Notes: generated from the letters alone by a model not told the origin. Positions 6,992-15,678 are shown, counted from the stretch's first letter. The stretch: 21,417 nucleotides of DNA from CAZCGA01 sp964498075 (GCA_964498075.1 CAZCGA010000112.1:1-21417); one strand, 5' to 3'. Numbers and translations: made by a program.

Positions 6992-8812
6992 TCACGCTTC
7001 CCGAGGCAGGCGCGTCTCTTCGCCGCGTCGTAAGCGCACACGGAACGTCGAGCCGGCGCCGACGGTGCTGCTCACGTTGATATCGCCGCCCAGCCCGCGC
7101 ACCAGTTGCTTGACGATGTAGAGTCCCAAGCCGACCCCGCCGTGCCGGCGGGTCATGGACCCGTCGACCTGCCGAAACATCTCGAAGATGACGGGAAGGG
7201 CATCCGGACCGATGCCGATGCCGGTATCCGAAACGGCGAAATCGACGGCGCTGTCTTCCACGGCCACCTTGACGGTGACCGCACCGCGATCCGTGAACTT
7301 CAGTGCGTTGTGCACCAGATTGCGCAGCACCTTCTTGAGCTTCGCACGGTCCGAGCGAAGCACCAGCAGCTCCGGTCCACAGTCCCAGATGAGTGCCACC
7401 CCGGGTTTTTCCCAGGTTGCAGGAATGCTCTCCCTGACGTCGTCAAGGAACTCGTGCACGGTGAAGGTTTCCAGATCGAGCGGCAGCAGGCCGGCCTCCA
7501 GACGATTGACGTCGAGCGCCTCCTGAATGAGCTCGAGGAGCTGCAAGCCGTGCTGGCGGACGCGCTCCAGGGCGTCGCGCTGCTCGGGCGCGATCGGTCC
7601 CATGTCACCCTCGAGCAGGAGATCGACGTAGCCGAGAACGACGTTGAGCGGTGAGCGGAGCTCGTGGGACATCGTGCCGATGAACTCCGACTTCAGGCGA
7701 CTGGCTCCCCGCAGGCTCTCCACCAGCCGAGCGTTTTCGAGCGCCACGGCCGCCTGCTGGGCGATGCTGCGGAACAAGCGCACCTCGCGCTGCGAGAATG
7801 GCCCGGTGCGGTCGTTGAAGCCCGCCGCCAGCAGCCCTACGGACGAGCCGGCCCGTTGCAGGTCGGCACACATGAACGAACCCATGTTCCAGCGCTCCAT
7901 GAGCGCGGCGGGGAAGAGCCCGGACTCCCGCCGCTCCACCGTCACGAGCCCTTGCCGCGTGGCGGCGGCGAACACCGGCGCGCTGTCGGCCGGGAACTCG
8001 AAGTTGCGCACCTCATCGAGGATCTCCGTCTCGGTGCCGGAGAGGGCGGCAACGCGATAGACGTCGCGTTGCTTGTCGTACAGCAGGGTGACGCACCACT
8101 CGCACTGCAGCGCGCTGCGCACGGCGTCGTTCAGCCGCTCCAGGATCTCATGCGGATCGAGCGAGGTCGTCAACGCCTGTGCCGCACGCAGCAGGGCCGC
8201 GGCGATCGCGGCTTCCTCCTCGAGGCGGAGATTGAACTCCTTGAGCGACTCCGCCGCCGCTGCGAGCTCGGCATTCTTCTGCGCCAGATGCCGCGCATAG
8301 AACAGCGACTGTCCGGCAATCAGAAAGAACGACGCCGGTGGCAGTAGCCCCCCGACGGAGGCGAACGCCGCGTCGCCTGTGACCGAGAGCAGCAGGAAAT
8401 GTCCCGCCGTCGACAGCATGGCAATGGCGACACCGCACTGCCACTCGATCATGCTCGCCGGCACCACCACCAGCAGCAGAACGAAATGAAAGAGCAGCGA
8501 CGACTCGTGGATGAAGAACAGGCCGGCGACGAGGGCGAGGGTGTCCGCAGTCAGCTGCACATACGCGAGGAGGCGCAGAGACCGCCGGCGGTGTAGCCAC
8601 CACAGATAGAGCGGCGAAGGAAGCAAGTCCGCCGCCATGATCCAGAAGATCGGTCCGAGCCGAAGGGCCTCGGTATTGACCCATTCGAGCAGCGCAGCGA
8701 GCGCCAGCAGCGCGGCGATCGACTGCAACCGCGTGAGCCAGACCCAGTTGTTGAAGCGGACAAAGTCCTCCTCGTGGAGCACCGCCGCACCGAATCGTGT
8801 CGCCGCGGACAT
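6992..8812 (-). CDS. Membrane sensor histidine kinase with GAF domain (orphan)
   Basis: The protein has 606 residues. Five to six hydrophobic segments lie in residues 25-170, followed by a helical linker (175-215), a GAF domain (about 215-362), the HisKA dimerisation/phosphoacceptor domain with MSHELRSPLN (His383), and the HATPase_c domain with N box HNALKF (Asn502), G1 DTGIGIG (529-535) and G2 GGVGLGL (558-564). All catalytic motifs are intact, so autophosphorylation is expected. There is no receiver domain and no response-regulator gene nearby, so its partner is encoded elsewhere. The unknown membrane sensor and the GAF domain suggest two inputs. ATG 8812 has no clear RBS; a GATAAT box on the minus strand at 8827-8832 could serve as -10 for a very short leader. 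Confidence 0.95.
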   Translation of the reverse strand: MSAATRFGAAVLHEEDFVRFNNWVWLTRLQSIAALLALAALLEWVNTEALRLGPIFWIMAADLLPSPLYLWWLHRRRSLRLLAYVQLTADTLALVAGLFFIHESSLLFHFVLLLVVVPASMIEWQCGVAIAMLSTAGHFLLLSVTGDAAFASVGGLLPPASFFLIAGQSLFYARHLAQKNAELAAAAESLKEFNLRLEEEAAIAAALLRAAQALTTSLDPHEILERLNDAVRSALQCEWCVTLLYDKQRDVYRVAALSGTETEILDEVRNFEFPADSAPVFAAATRQGLVTVERRESGLFPAALMERWNMGSFMCADLQRAGSSVGLLAAGFNDRTGPFSQREVRLFRSIAQQAAVALENARLVESLRGASRLKSEFIGTMSHELRSPLNVVLGYVDLLLEGDMGPIAPEQRDALERVRQHGLQLLELIQEALDVNRLEAGLLPLDLETFTVHEFLDDVRESIPATWEKPGVALIWDCGPELLVLRSDRAKLKKVLRNLVHNALKFTDRGAVTVKVAVEDSAVDFAVSDTGIGIGPDALPVIFEMFRQVDGSMTRRHGGVGLGLYIVKQLVRGLGGDINVSSTVGAGSTFRVRLRRGEETRLPREA

Positions 8813-8952
8813 TTCGCCGCGACATGATTATCAATTTGGAGCAGGGTTTCAAAGCACGCCAACGGCACCGGGCTCTGATGCCCGTAACATGCGGGGGCGC
8901 GCGCGGTCAGCTGCGCGGAACGTCTGATAAGATACGTTATGGAAACTAAAGG

Positions 8953-9618
8953 CTAGCCGGCCAACTCGTCTAGCTTCCCGGCCACAATCTCTTTTTCTGG
9001 AGCTTCCGGATACGCACGTTTGAAGCGCTCGTAGAGGGCGCGCGCCTTGTCCTTCTCCCCTGCCTGCTCGCGACAGCGCGCTTCACTCAGGATTGCCAAC
9101 GGGGTGTACGGTCCCTCAGCTGCGGCAGCCTCGGCATACCGGCCCGCTGCACCTTGGACGTCAGCCTTGCGCTCGAGCGCGTAGCCGAGCACGACGAGCG
9201 CCTGCTGGTGCAGGTACGGCGGCCAATCGCGGGTTGCCAGCGCGTCCTGCAGGAGCGCTGCGGCTGTCTCGACGTCATCGGTGTGGAGGTCGGCGTTGGC
9301 CGCGTACAGGCCGGCGACGCGCCCGGCGGTGGTGGATTGCCAGCGGCTGGCCACGTCAGCCAGCTGCGTGGCGGCGCGCCTGTACTGGCCGCCGTGGAAG
9401 TCAGCCAGGGCGTGGCTGAGGTCCTCGTTGGCCTGCCGGATCCGCGCGCCGCGCACCGAGAAGAAGCCGGCGACCACGACCACGATCAACACGATGCCGC
9501 CAGCGACCCAGGACACTAGTCGCCCGTGGGTGGTCGCCCATTCGATGAGCTGTCGGCCGCGACTGACGAACTCGTCGGGGCGTTTCAGGTCTTTGCGGCG
9601 GAAGCGCGCGCGCGCCAT
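8953..9618 (-). CDS. Membrane-anchored TPR protein (YfgM-like)
   Basis: This 221-residue protein has a basic cytoplasmic N-terminus (about 1-33), one transmembrane helix (about 34-54, very rich in Ile and Val) and a helical C-terminal part made of TPR-like repeats, for example DFHGGQYRRAATQLADVASR and EKDKARALYERFKRAYP. This is the layout of YfgM/TPR_21 proteins, which in gamma-proteobacteria associate with SecYEG and periplasmic chaperones. The tail would face the periplasm and bind other proteins. AAGGA about 8 nt upstream supports ATG 9618. It follows the BFN-domain gene with a 54-bp gap on the same strand and probably shares its transcript. The YfgM assignment is by layout, so 'TPR protein' is the safer name. 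Confidence 0.82.
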   Translation of the reverse strand: MARARFRRKDLKRPDEFVSRGRQLIEWATTHGRLVSWVAGGIVLIVVVVAGFFSVRGARIRQANEDLSHALADFHGGQYRRAATQLADVASRWQSTTAGRVAGLYAANADLHTDDVETAAALLQDALATRDWPPYLHQQALVVLGYALERKADVQGAAGRYAEAAAAEGPYTPLAILSEARCREQAGEKDKARALYERFKRAYPEAPEKEIVAGKLDELAG

Positions 9619-9672
9619 GCACAGGATCCTTGATCAGAGACTGCCCGGTGGTCGCACCATCCGGGCGCGGCG

Positions 9673-10188
9673 TCACATCTTATATTTGAAGTCGTCCGGC
9701 GACATCTTCTCCAGGATCTCGGCCCATTTGTCACGGGCGACGTTGGAGAGATTGGTCGCGTTCGCGTCGTCGGTCTGTTGCAGGACACTCGAGGTCTCGA
9801 TGACGCGCTTGTTGACGTAGATGGGGCTCTTGGTGCGCAGCGCCAGCGAGATCGCGTCACTCGGCCGCGCGTCGATGGTGCGCTGCGCGCCATTGATCTG
9901 GATGTGGATGAGGGCGAAGTAGGTGTTGTCCCGCAGGTCGGTAATCTCCACGCAATCGACGGTCGCACCCAGCTCGGAGAGCATGTTGCGCAGCAGGTCG
10001 TGGGTCATCGGGCGCGCCATCTTGATCCCTTCCAGCTCGGTGGCCATCGCCGTGGCCTCAAGCAAGCCGATCCAGATCGGGAGATTGAGCTTGTTGTCGC
10101 GGTCCTTGAGGATGACGATCGGAGTCTTGGTCACCGGATCGAGCGTGAGCCCGCCGACACTCATCAGAATCGAATTCTCCAGGCTCAT
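9673..10188 (-). CDS. Bifunctional nuclease family protein (BFN/DUF151)
   Basis: At 171 residues it is a standard single BFN domain, with the conserved segments LPIWIG (36-41) followed by EA, RPMTHDLL (59-66) and DARPSDAISLAL (106-117). The last is the family hallmark. A plant member has been reported to have DNase and RNase activity, but the cellular role of the bacterial proteins is unsettled. It is the first gene of an apparent two-gene minus-strand unit with the TPR protein. A promoter-like pair of boxes lies upstream (10222-10251), and AGGA about 8-9 nt before ATG 10188 supports this start. Confidence 0.92.
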   Translation of the reverse strand: MSLENSILMSVGGLTLDPVTKTPIVILKDRDNKLNLPIWIGLLEATAMATELEGIKMARPMTHDLLRNMLSELGATVDCVEITDLRDNTYFALIHIQINGAQRTIDARPSDAISLALRTKSPIYVNKRVIETSSVLQQTDDANATNLSNVARDKWAEILEKMSPDDFKYKM

Positions 10189-10221
10189 GAGGCGATCCTA
10201 GCAGTTCCGTCCGCGCGCGAT

Positions 10222-10251
10222 ATTGTGTGCAGAAACATTTTGGAACGTCAA
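10222..10251 (-). promoter_or_regulatory. Putative sigma-70 promoter of the BFN/TPR gene pair
   Basis: Reading the minus strand, TTGACG (5 of 6) at 10251-10246 and CACAAT (4 of 6) at 10227-10222 are separated by 18 bp. The start would fall near 10215, giving a leader of about 27 nt before ATG 10188. The region is the only gap between the VWA gene stop and the BFN gene. Confidence 0.45.
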
Positions 10252-10266
10252 TCCCCTTTTGGACGC

Positions 10267-11676
10267 TCAGCTCACCAGGTGATCGATGACCCGATAGAGT
10301 TGATTCAAGTTGCGACACTCCTCCACGACGTCACAGTACGGCAGGTAGCGGTCCATCTCGCTGTCACCGAAACCCCAGGTCAGGCGATTCTCCGGGTTGA
10401 GCCAGATCAGCTGCTTGGCGCGCTGCCGGATCTCCTTGAGCACCCACTCGTGCGGCAGGTTGTAGTTGTTGCGGGCGTCGCCGAGGACGATGACCGTCGT
10501 CTTGTTGTTCACCGCCGCGATGTAGTCGCGCTGAAAGCTGCGGAACGCCCGTCCGAAGTCGGAGTGCGCGAAGACGTTGATGATGCCGCCGGTGAGCGAC
10601 TCCTCGATCGCCTCGTTGATCTCCTGCTCTTCGAACAGCTGCGTGATCTCGCCGATCTCGCTGACGAAGATGAAGCTGCGCACCCGCGAGTACAGGTCCT
10701 GCAGTGAGTACACGAACTGCAGCATGAAGCGCGACACGTTGCGCACCGAATCCGACACGTCGCAGAGGACGATCACCTGCGGCTTGTCGCGGATGCGGCG
10801 GTCGAACTGGAGCTTGAACGGCACGCCGCCGTATTGCAGGTTCTTGCGCAACGTGTCCTTGAGATCGAACTTGCCGCGCTTGGCGTGCCGGCGGCGGATC
10901 GACACGACGTTCTTCAAGCGCTGGGCGAGTTTGGCCACCGCCTCCTTCATGCGCCGGATCTCGTCCTCCGAGAGGTAATAGAAGCTCTTCTCCGCCAGGC
11001 TCTGCATGCGCTGGTTCTCGCGCAGCGAATGATCCTGCTTCTCCAGCTCCAAGCGGACGGTCCGCTTGATCATGTCCATGAGGTCCTGCAGCCGCCCGTC
11101 GATCAGTCGCCGCAGCTGCTCCAGCAGCGCCGGGTCTAGGCCGGCATCCCCCAGACGCTCCTTCAACCCGTCGAGCTCTTGGGTCAGCCCCCCGAGCCCG
11201 AGCGTCTGCGCCATACCGTGGCTGTAGCGCCCCTCTTGAAAGGAGCGCTGGATGTTCTGCACCTGCGCCGACGCGGCGGCCTCGCGCAGCATCTTCTCCA
11301 ACTGTCCGGTGTTGTTGCTCAGGAGGAACTGCGCCAGCTCCGACAGCTCGACGTCGAGCTGCTTGAGAATGTCGGCGAGCGAGTCGAGCAGCTGCTGGAA
11401 AGCCGCCTCGTCCAGCTCCATCTGCGACATCAGCGACTCGGCGGCGCCCTTCATCATCTCGCCGAGGCCGCTGAAGTACAGATCGAACAGCTCGTCGTAC
11501 ACCGGCGCATCGACGCCGCGCTTGACGATGGCGGCGCGCAACGCGTCTTTGAAGGTCGTGCGATTGCCGAGACCGATCAGCTCGAGCGCATGGAAGCTGT
11601 CCATGTTCTCCGCCATGGACACGCGCAGCCCGTTGTGGCGCAGCAGCGTGGCGAACTCGATGATCTTGTCGTCCAT
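10267..11676 (-). CDS. VWA domain protein (CoxE-like), partner of MoxR
   Basis: The protein has 469 residues. A long helical, acidic N-terminal part (1-290) includes glutamine- and leucine-rich stretches. The C-terminal von Willebrand A domain has an intact MIDAS motif CDVSDS (Asp306, Ser308, Ser310), HSDFGRAF (371-378) supplying the further metal contact, and LGDARNN (398-404). CoxE/ViaA-type VWA proteins work with a MoxR AAA+ ATPase as a chaperone that remodels or loads metal into a client enzyme. The moxR gene is immediately upstream with a 9-bp gap, so the two form an operon. No CO-dehydrogenase, methanol-dehydrogenase or other client enzyme is beside it, so the client is unknown. There is no signal peptide, so it is cytoplasmic. 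Confidence 0.92.
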   Translation of the reverse strand: MDDKIIEFATLLRHNGLRVSMAENMDSFHALELIGLGNRTTFKDALRAAIVKRGVDAPVYDELFDLYFSGLGEMMKGAAESLMSQMELDEAAFQQLLDSLADILKQLDVELSELAQFLLSNNTGQLEKMLREAAASAQVQNIQRSFQEGRYSHGMAQTLGLGGLTQELDGLKERLGDAGLDPALLEQLRRLIDGRLQDLMDMIKRTVRLELEKQDHSLRENQRMQSLAEKSFYYLSEDEIRRMKEAVAKLAQRLKNVVSIRRRHAKRGKFDLKDTLRKNLQYGGVPFKLQFDRRIRDKPQVIVLCDVSDSVRNVSRFMLQFVYSLQDLYSRVRSFIFVSEIGEITQLFEEQEINEAIEESLTGGIINVFAHSDFGRAFRSFQRDYIAAVNNKTTVIVLGDARNNYNLPHEWVLKEIRQRAKQLIWLNPENRLTWGFGDSEMDRYLPYCDVVEECRNLNQLYRVIDHLVS

Positions 11677-11685
11677 CGCGCCGGG

Positions 11686-12669
11686 CTAGTGCAGCAGGTC
11701 CTTGTCGCCTTCGACGCGCGTGGCGGCCGGCAGCTTGGCCTTTTGCTTCTGCAGGTAGTCCTTGAGCTCGTCCTGCGCCTTGCGGATGTCGCCCTCGTAC
11801 TTGAGAATCGTGTTGAGCGTATCGTTGACCACCTGCTCGTCGAGGCGCTCCGCGTTGAGCAGCGTCAACGCCTTGGCCCAGTCGAGCGTCTCGCTGATGC
11901 TCGGGGTCTTCTTGAGGTCGACCTGCCGCACGCGCTGCACGACGTTCACCACTTCCTGCGCCAAGGTCTCGGAGATGTTCGGCACCTTGAGCCGCACGAT
12001 CTCCAGCTCCTGACTCGCCGCGGGGAAGTCGATGTACAGATGCAGGCAGCGCCGCTTCAGCGCGTCGGACATCTCGCGCGCGTTGTTGCTGGTCAGCACC
12101 ACCAGCGGGATGTGCGTGGCGCGCAGGGTTCCAAGCTCCGGTACGCTGACTTGGAAGTCGCTCAGAACTTCGAGCAGGAACGCCTCGAACTCACTGTCGG
12201 CCTTGTCGATCTCATCGATCAGCAGCACGCACGGCGTCTTCGCGGAGATGGCGCGCAACAAAGGCCGCGGCAGGATGAAGCGCTCCGAGAAAAAGACGTC
12301 ATCTTCGCTGGCGATGGTGTCGACCGCCTCCTTCAAGGACTTGGCGCCGCCGATCACCTCGCTGATCTTGTCCTTCAGGATCTGCGTGTACAGCAGCTGC
12401 TTGGCGTACTCCCATTCGTACAGCGCCTTGGCTTCGTCGAGGCCCTCGTAACACTGCAAGCGGATGAGGTCGTGGCCGAGCGAGCTGGCCAGCACCTTCG
12501 CCAACTCCGTCTTCCCCACTCCCGCCGGCCCCTCGACGAGAATCGGTTTCTCCAGGTGGCTGGCGAGGTACACCACCGTGGCGATACGGCGGCTGCAGAT
12601 GTACTTCTGCTTCTCGAAGCGCTCGGTGACCTCCTCGATGGAAGCAAACTTCCCGTCGGTTGCTGGCAT
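11686..12669 (-). CDS. MoxR-family AAA+ ATPase
   Basis: At 327 residues it has the normal MoxR length. Walker A is GPAGVGKT (47-54), Walker B is LLIDEID (149-155), sensor 1 is in LTSNNARE (192-199) and the arginine-finger region is LKRRCLH (204-210). The C-terminal lid ends in a charged helix rich in Lys and Gln. MoxR ATPases form hexamers that use ATP to remodel client proteins together with a VWA partner; the partner gene follows directly. The short loop between strands 2 and 3 fits the CbbQ/CoxD/APE2220-like branches, but I cannot assign the subfamily. ATG 12669 has no obvious RBS. It is divergent from the NRDE gene, and the 195-bp space between them holds the promoters of both. Confidence 0.94.
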   Translation of the reverse strand: MPATDGKFASIEEVTERFEKQKYICSRRIATVVYLASHLEKPILVEGPAGVGKTELAKVLASSLGHDLIRLQCYEGLDEAKALYEWEYAKQLLYTQILKDKISEVIGGAKSLKEAVDTIASEDDVFFSERFILPRPLLRAISAKTPCVLLIDEIDKADSEFEAFLLEVLSDFQVSVPELGTLRATHIPLVVLTSNNAREMSDALKRRCLHLYIDFPAASQELEIVRLKVPNISETLAQEVVNVVQRVRQVDLKKTPSISETLDWAKALTLLNAERLDEQVVNDTLNTILKYEGDIRKAQDELKDYLQKQKAKLPAATRVEGDKDLLH

Positions 12670-12829
12670 AGGGCTCGAACGCTAACACAGCACATATCGT
12701 AAGACAATTGAGCGAGCGGCGCCTGCAAGTCTCTCACTTCCACGGCCGTGGGCTTCACACTTCGTGGGGTACGCGCGAGGCCACCCTGCCCTGCCCTCAC
12801 CGACGGCGTTCGCACGCAGGGGGCTACAA

Positions 12830-12858
12830 TTGCGAGTTCCAAAACCAGTCCATATACT
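12830..12858 (+). promoter_or_regulatory. Sigma-70 promoter placed for a leaderless message (NRDE gene)
   Basis: TTGCGA (4 of 6) at 12830-12835 and TATACT (5 of 6) at 12853-12858 have an ideal 17-bp spacer. The start of transcription, about 7 nt after the -10 box, coincides with the GTG at 12865. No Shine-Dalgarno sequence lies before that GTG, so a leaderless transcript is the simplest reading. An alternative -10 (TACAAT at 12825-12830) would give a short leader but has no good -35 box. Confidence 0.5.
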
Positions 12859-12864
12859 CCGCGC

Positions 12865-13656
12865 GTGTGCACGTTGGCGATCTATTTCCAGATCAGCGCC
12901 GCGTATCCGGTGGTGGTCGCGGCGAACCGCGACGAGTTTTACGAACGGCCCACGATTCCACCGGCGCAGCTCGCTGACGATCCGTGGATCGTCGCCGGCC
13001 GGGACGCCGTAGCTGGCGGCACCTGGCTCGGGGTGAATGCGCGCCACCTGGTGGCCGGTCTGCTCAATCGCCGTACCAGCCGCCCGCCGGACCCGACGCG
13101 ACGCTCGCGCGGCATCCTCTGCTTGGAGGCTCTGCAGCAGCCATCGGTTGACGCGGCGGCGCAGCAGGCGTGCCGCAGCTCCGGCGACCGCTACAACCCG
13201 TTCAACCTCCTCATCGCATCGCCCAACGCCGCCTGCGTGATCGGCAACGTCAGCGGAGCCATGGAACGCACGCCGCTGCAACCTGGCCTCCACCTGCTCA
13301 CCAACCTCGACCTCAACGACGCCGAGTGCCCCCGCATCGCCAAGTCGTATCGGCTGTTCGATGCAGCACGACGCCACCTGCAGGGCCACACGACGGACAC
13401 GTTCCGCCACGCCCTGCGCGAGATACTCTCCGACCACTCGACCCCGCTCGATCCGCGCTCCAACGGGCCGCCGAACAATCTCTGCGTGCACACCGAACGC
13501 TTCGGCACGCGCTCCTCGACCATCCTCATCTACTCCGCACGCCACGACTGCTTCCGTCTGTGGTACGCCGACGGACCTCCGTGTGCGCACGACTACGTGG
13601 AGATCTCCTTGCCTCCGAACGGCGCTGCGGTGTCGGGCGCTCACGAGGAGGGTTGA
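12865..13656 (+). CDS. NRDE family protein (TANGO2-like)
   Basis: This 263-residue protein starts MCTLAIYF and has the signature AANRDEFYERP (19-29), followed by AGRDAVAGGTWLG (44-56). These are the diagnostic parts of the NRDE/TANGO2 family. GTG 12865 is chosen because it places Cys2 directly after the initiator, as in the family; the frame is open further upstream but that stretch is unlike the family. The N-terminal Cys and the NTN-hydrolase-like fold have led to suggestions of hydrolase activity; eukaryotic TANGO2 has been linked to heme and lipid handling, but the bacterial function is not settled. It is divergent from moxR and followed after 54 bp by a lipoprotein gene. No signal peptide is visible. 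Confidence 0.88.
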   Translation: MCTLAIYFQISAAYPVVVAANRDEFYERPTIPPAQLADDPWIVAGRDAVAGGTWLGVNARHLVAGLLNRRTSRPPDPTRRSRGILCLEALQQPSVDAAAQQACRSSGDRYNPFNLLIASPNAACVIGNVSGAMERTPLQPGLHLLTNLDLNDAECPRIAKSYRLFDAARRHLQGHTTDTFRHALREILSDHSTPLDPRSNGPPNNLCVHTERFGTRSSTILIYSARHDCFRLWYADGPPCAHDYVEISLPPNGAAVSGAHEEG

Positions 13657-13710
13657 AGGAGCCGGAAGGCAACTGGACAACCCTGGACGAAGGCGATACC
13701 CTGCGGCTCG

Positions 13711-14805
13711 ATGAAGGTGGGGTTGCATGTGTGGGTGGTTCGTGGTGCGCTCATCCCCTGCCCTCTTGCCCTCCTTCTCGCTGCGTGCACGCCACCCGGC
13801 CAGATTCCAGACTCACCGCGTGCCCCTAACACCCTGGCCGCACTCGACCGGATGGACGGAACGAGCAACATGGGGCGGATGTACGCACTGTCGCAAGTCA
13901 TCGGAAGTCAGCAGCAGCGGATGGCCGCTTTGCAACAGCAACTGGATCAACGCCAACAAGAGATCGAGCAGCTGCGCGGCGAGGTTCAACAGTTGAGCGC
14001 GCGCGAGAATGATTTGCGCGCCGCGCTCGATCAGGCCACGAGTGCATCCGCAGCGGCCAGCGCAGCTGCCGCGGGCGGTCGCAAGCCTGTGGCGCCGCGC
14101 GGCAACGTTGCTGGACGCGACGCACCGACGCCGCAGCAGGCGGCGGGAGATGCAGCATCACCCGAGGCTACGCGGAGCGCTGCCGCGGCCGCCGCTCAGA
14201 GCGCCGCCCTCGTCTCCGGTCTCCAGTCGTCGCTGGTGCAGGAGCAGCAGCTCCGCCAACATGCCGAAACGGAGCTGGCGCGCCTGAAGGAAGAGACCTC
14301 GGCGCCGCCGTTTGGCAGCAGCGCAGGCGCAGATCTCGCCGCCGCTCGGCAAGAGGCGGCGGACCTGCGGACGGCGCTCGCCGAAGAGCGTGCCACCCGC
14401 CAGCAGCTCGCCGAGGACTTTCGGGCCCTGCAGCAGCAGGCGGCGGCGACCAACGCCGGCGCGCCACCCGAGGACCCTGCGATGCAGTCCCGCCTGCGGC
14501 GCCTCGAGGCCGAGAAACAGAGCCTCACCGAAAGCTTCACTCGTAGTCTGGCGGAGAGCGATAAACGGGCCGCCGACCTCGAGCGGCAGTTGGCGGTGGC
14601 GCAGGCCGGCGCGGCAGCTACCGCAGGTGCCGACGACGGAAACATCGGATCGGTCCGCGATGAGAACGCCGCGTTGCGCAGCCGCCTCGACGAAGAACAC
14701 CGGCGCACCGAAGAAATGGCCGCCAAGCTGAAAGTCGCCTCGCGCGTCACCGACCTCATCTTCAAGATGCAGGCACAGCAGGCGGTGCCCGCTCAGGGGC
14801 GCTGA
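13711..14805 (+). CDS. Coiled-coil lipoprotein of unknown function
   Basis: The 364-residue protein starts with a lipoprotein signal: basic residues, a hydrophobic stretch and a lipobox LAAC with Cys26. Most of the rest is predicted heptad-type coiled coil, broken into blocks: about 60-112 (Gln-rich), 165-250 and 260-350. An Ala/Gly/Pro-rich linker (about 113-160) joins the first two. It should be anchored in the outer or inner membrane and project a long rod into the periplasm. Similar coiled-coil lipoproteins support cell-envelope structure or division, but no family motif points to a specific role. A good RBS is not evident ahead of ATG 13711. The C-terminus ends 9 bp from the convergent GNAT gene. 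Confidence 0.8.
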   Translation: MKVGLHVWVVRGALIPCPLALLLAACTPPGQIPDSPRAPNTLAALDRMDGTSNMGRMYALSQVIGSQQQRMAALQQQLDQRQQEIEQLRGEVQQLSARENDLRAALDQATSASAAASAAAAGGRKPVAPRGNVAGRDAPTPQQAAGDAASPEATRSAAAAAAQSAALVSGLQSSLVQEQQLRQHAETELARLKEETSAPPFGSSAGADLAAARQEAADLRTALAEERATRQQLAEDFRALQQQAAATNAGAPPEDPAMQSRLRRLEAEKQSLTESFTRSLAESDKRAADLERQLAVAQAGAAATAGADDGNIGSVRDENAALRSRLDEEHRRTEEMAAKLKVASRVTDLIFKMQAQQAVPAQGR

Positions 14806-14814
14806 CGCAAGCCT

Positions 14815-15672
14815 TCAGTAGGCGATCGACGGCAAATAGGCGCCCTGCGGCTCGTTGTAGAGGCCTGAGCTCATCAACGTCAGCGGTTGCACGATACGCA
14901 GGCCACGTTCGAGGCACCAGCGTAGCAGCTCGGCGTTGCGCGTCGGCACGAGGAACCCAGACCCGCCGAACTGCGTGGCCGCACTGATGAGGGCCTTCAC
15001 GTCGGTGGTCGTCTCACCGACGGCGTGCGCGAAGAAGGCGATGCCTGTCGCGTAGCCCGTGACACGCCCGTCGTGCTCCACCACCGTCGCGCTGCCTTGC
15101 TGAATGGCTTCGCGCACCTCGCCCTCGCGTGTGTGCCCGTGCACGCGCAGGCAGACGCGGCTGCACGCGGCGAGATCGCTGCTGGCGGCCGGGCGGACCG
15201 CGTATCCGGGAATGCGGATGCCGAGCGGCACGCCCTGGATGCACGAGAGCGGCTCGCGCGGGTCGAAGCCCAGCTTGGTGTAGAGCGAGAGCGAGCGGTT
15301 GTGAAACGCCGCCTGCACCAGCCGCACGCCGGCGCAGCGTCGTGCCGCCTGCCGCTCGAGTACGTGCAGCATCAGCTGGCGACCCACGCCGCTGTTCTGC
15401 GCGCCCGGCAGCACCGTGATCGGTCCGACGCCGGCGATCGTGGAGCGCTCGTCCACCGCGTTGCTGCCGACAATGACACCGTCGCGCTCGGCCACCACGA
15501 CGTAGTAGCCGGGGTGCGTAAGGAGCATCGAGAGCACCCCGACGCTGACCTCCGGGCTCGGGAAGTCGGGCGGAAAGTTGTGCGCCGTGCTGATGGCGAA
15601 GAAGGCGTCGTAGCAGATCCGCCCGCACACCTCGGCGTCGCCCGGTCTCCCCTCTCGCAGCAGGATAGCCAT
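14815..15672 (-). CDS. GNAT-family N-acetyltransferase, probably two tandem domains
   Basis: The protein has 285 residues. The N-terminal GNAT domain (about 1-140) contains the acetyl-CoA pyrophosphate-binding motif in LPGAQNSGVGRQLML and the usual downstream YTKLGF. A second, more degenerate GNAT-like half (about 155-285) lacks a clear Q/RxxGxG/A motif and ends in strands, as in other double-GNAT proteins. The acceptor substrate is unknown. ATG 15672 is preferred over an upstream in-frame ATG at 15708 because a perfect AGGAGG lies 6 nt ahead of it. It follows the amidohydrolase gene by 42 bp on the same strand and is probably co-transcribed, so it may modify a related metabolite. Confidence 0.9.
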   Translation of the reverse strand: MAILLREGRPGDAEVCGRICYDAFFAISTAHNFPPDFPSPEVSVGVLSMLLTHPGYYVVVAERDGVIVGSNAVDERSTIAGVGPITVLPGAQNSGVGRQLMLHVLERQAARRCAGVRLVQAAFHNRSLSLYTKLGFDPREPLSCIQGVPLGIRIPGYAVRPAASSDLAACSRVCLRVHGHTREGEVREAIQQGSATVVEHDGRVTGYATGIAFFAHAVGETTTDVKALISAATQFGGSGFLVPTRNAELLRWCLERGLRIVQPLTLMSSGLYNEPQGAYLPSIAY

Positions 15673-15678
15673 ACCGAG

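Noticed and set aside
8869..8884. Hairpin CGGGC/GCCCG upstream of the kinase gene
   Set aside because: Only 5 bp, no T-run and no conserved leader; likely chance in GC-rich DNA.
9778..10707. A 309-codon open frame on the + strand opposite the BFN and VWA genes
   Set aside because: Antisense to conserved coding sequence and crosses an intergenic promoter region; product has no family features.
11179..12702. A 507-codon open frame on the + strand opposite moxR and the VWA gene
   Set aside because: The minus-strand frames have full AAA+ and VWA motifs; the + frame is a composition shadow.
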